This document shows, in pieces, positions 63,049 through 64,000 of a stretch of DNA of 64,000 nucleotides. The notes beneath the pieces are model-generated. The model worked only from the letters and a program-made list of their open reading frames with translations, did not search any database and was not told the origin of the DNA. The number at the start of each line of letters is the position of its first letter. Position 1 is the first letter of the stretch. The translations under genes were made by a program, and so were the position numbers. Source of the DNA: an uncultured Sphaerochaeta sp. (GTDB lineage Bacteria; Spirochaetota; Spirochaetia; Sphaerochaetales; Sphaerochaetaceae); contig NZ_OY762555.1 in assembly GCF_963666015.1 (NCBI RefSeq), positions 1,860,001 to 1,924,000 of the forward strand, in the 5' to 3' direction.

Positions 63049-63933
63049 TCACTCGCCGATCTTCGTACCGCTCACCTTCGCGTAGTAGCGGGCCAGCGCA
63101 CTGTGGTCGTCGCCCCCGAACCCATCGGCGTGCAGCGTCTCCATCATCTCCCTCACATAGGCGGTCAACGGCAGGGGCGATCCCACCCCGTGGCCCGTGT
63201 CCATCGCATTGGCAAGGTCCTTGATGTGCAGGTCGATCTTGAACCCAGGCTTGAAATTCGAGTCCATCATCATCGGCGCCTTCGCGTTCATCACCGTCGA
63301 GCCGGCCAGTCCCCCCTTGATGGCATCGAATACCAGGTGCGGGTCCACACCGGCCTTCTTCACCATGGTAAAGGCCTCACTGACCGCCGCTATGTTCAGC
63401 GCCACGATGATCTGGTTCGCAAGCTTGGTCGTGTTCCCCGCACCGATCGGCCCGCAGTGCACCGCACTCGCCCCCATGACCAGCAGGATCTCCTTCAGTT
63501 CCTCGAACAGCTCCTTCTCCCCGCCGACCATGATCGCCAGGGTCCCATCTACAGCCTTGGGCTCCCCCCCGGAGACCGGGGCGTCCAGCATCCTCACGCC
63601 CTTCAATGCGCAGGCCTTCTCCACTTCCTGGCTTGCCAGAGGCGCGATCGAGCTCATGTCCACCAGCTTCAGGCCGGCCTTCGCCCCCTCAAGCACTCCC
63701 TGCTCTCCCAGCACCACGCTCTTCACGTGCGGGCTGTTGGGCAGCATCGTGATCACCAGCGGCACCTGAGCTGCCACTTCGGCAGCCGAGGCTGCTTCCT
63801 TCGCACCGGATGCAACAACATCCTTAACACTTGCCTTGTTCAGGTCGAAACACACCACCTCATGCCCTGCCTTCAGCAGGTTCTTGGCCATGGGCTTGCC
63901 CATGATCCCCAGTCCGATAAATCCAATCTTCAT
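63049..63933 (-). CDS. garR: 2-hydroxy-3-oxopropionate reductase (GarR-like), copy 2
   Basis: This 294-residue copy encodes the same protein as the gene at 41718-42602. The NAD site, D-A-P-V-S-G-G and catalytic Lys region are all intact. It would reduce tartronate semialdehyde to D-glycerate after cleavage of keto-deoxyglucarate. It is 14 bases upstream of the aldolase. Its upstream sequence is unrelated to that of copy 1 and carries an AGGAG box and the proposed IclR site. Confidence 0.88.
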   Translation of the reverse strand: MKIGFIGLGIMGKPMAKNLLKAGHEVVCFDLNKASVKDVVASGAKEAASAAEVAAQVPLVITMLPNSPHVKSVVLGEQGVLEGAKAGLKLVDMSSIAPLASQEVEKACALKGVRMLDAPVSGGEPKAVDGTLAIMVGGEKELFEELKEILLVMGASAVHCGPIGAGNTTKLANQIIVALNIAAVSEAFTMVKKAGVDPHLVFDAIKGGLAGSTVMNAKAPMMMDSNFKPGFKIDLHIKDLANAMDTGHGVGSPLPLTAYVREMMETLHADGFGGDDHSALARYYAKVSGTKIGE

Positions 63934-63979
63934 TGTATATCTCCTCATTACATATATATTGATCAGGTATAACGAAGAT

Positions 63980-63994
63980 GGTATGCCGAATACC
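63980..63994. promoter_or_regulatory. Shared operator site upstream of garR copy 2
   Basis: On the minus strand this reads GGTATTCGGCATACC, 13 of 15 identical to the site upstream of gudD. It lies 46 bases upstream of the garR start. Confidence 0.6.
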
Positions 63995-64000
63995 AATATG

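Larger units (their letters stand above)
62129..63937. repeat. 1.8-kb direct repeat, copy 2
   Basis: This 1809-base block is the second copy of 40802-42606, in the same orientation. The only difference I found is TCAG at 62515-62518, absent from copy 1. Its left edge is at the aldolase stop codon and its right edge just past the garR start codon, so each copy is driven by a different upstream sequence. Confidence 0.92.

Noticed and set aside
40802..63937. Composite transposon flanked by the 1.8-kb repeats
   Set aside because: The repeats encode metabolic enzymes only; no transposase, terminal inverted repeats or target duplication was seen.
1..64000. CRISPR array, tRNA or rRNA genes, replication origin
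   Set aside because: No regularly spaced repeats, cloverleaf or rRNA-like sequence, and no DnaA-box cluster was noticed by eye; a program scan could still find a short RNA gene.

Overview
The window reads as chromosomal DNA of a free-living or gut-type spirochaete close to Sphaerochaeta. The base composition is moderate, genes are dense, and there are many binding-protein-dependent transporters (two ABC, one TRAP and two tripartite tricarboxylate systems). Their secreted binding proteins have signal peptides ending in short motifs such as FAxG/FSAG and lack a lipobox cysteine. No rRNA, tRNA, CRISPR array or intact transposase was seen. The organism name is an inference from gene content.

Layout. 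0-4.2 kb: a cut-off membrane gene, a Wzz-like chain-length protein whose kinase domain lacks a P-loop, and an O-antigen-polymerase-like membrane protein. 4.2-14.2 kb: a glycoside module with a minus-strand trio (beta-propeller/LamG-like protein, Gfo/Idh/MocA oxidoreductase, AraC regulator) facing a plus-strand operon (binding protein, GH3 glycosidase, LplB- and YtcP-type permeases). 14.2-21.9 kb: an accessory island with a RelBE-type toxin-antitoxin pair, a DUF4143-type ATPase, a broken HI0074-like gene, and a compact four-gene cassette. In that cassette two BrxD/DUF2791-like P-loop ATPases and an unknown protein are divergent from an SF2 helicase. It is the best candidate here for a poorly described system, probably anti-phage or DNA-processing.

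22-28 kb: a YesM/YesN-type two-component system followed by a TRAP transporter (DctP-DctQ-DctM). 28-35.7 kb: an XRE-SorC hybrid regulator divergent from an ABC sugar operon that ends in a phosphodiester-glycosidase-like protein and a family 2 glycosyltransferase. 35.7-40.6 kb: a TIM-barrel isomerase, a GntR regulator, a divergent transketolase and an HpcH/HpaI aldolase, with two matching 22-bp palindromic operators. 40.8-50.2 kb: a nine-gene minus operon (TctCBA, HpcH aldolase, transaldolase, 2-hydroxyacid dehydrogenase, RraA-like protein, GarR, frameshifted DapA-family aldolase) under its own GntR regulator. 50.5-52.8 kb: an MFS-HEAT fusion. 53.6-64 kb: a hexarate (D-glucarate/galactarate) regulon with garD, TctABC, AEC carrier, gudD, IclR regulator, DapA-family aldolase and garR.

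The most striking structural feature is a direct repeat of about 1.8 kb (40802-42606 and 62129-63937). It carries the DapA-family aldolase and garR genes, is clearly richer in GC than its surroundings, and looks identical in both copies except for a 4-bp deletion that breaks the first aldolase copy. A second window-wide pattern is that all five binding-protein genes are followed by a strong hairpin before the next transporter gene. Several regulators can be paired with visible operators: GntR with 22-bp palindromes, a second GntR with two near-identical sites, IclR with a shared 15-bp site upstream of gudD and garR, and XRE-SorC with a 26-bp inverted repeat.
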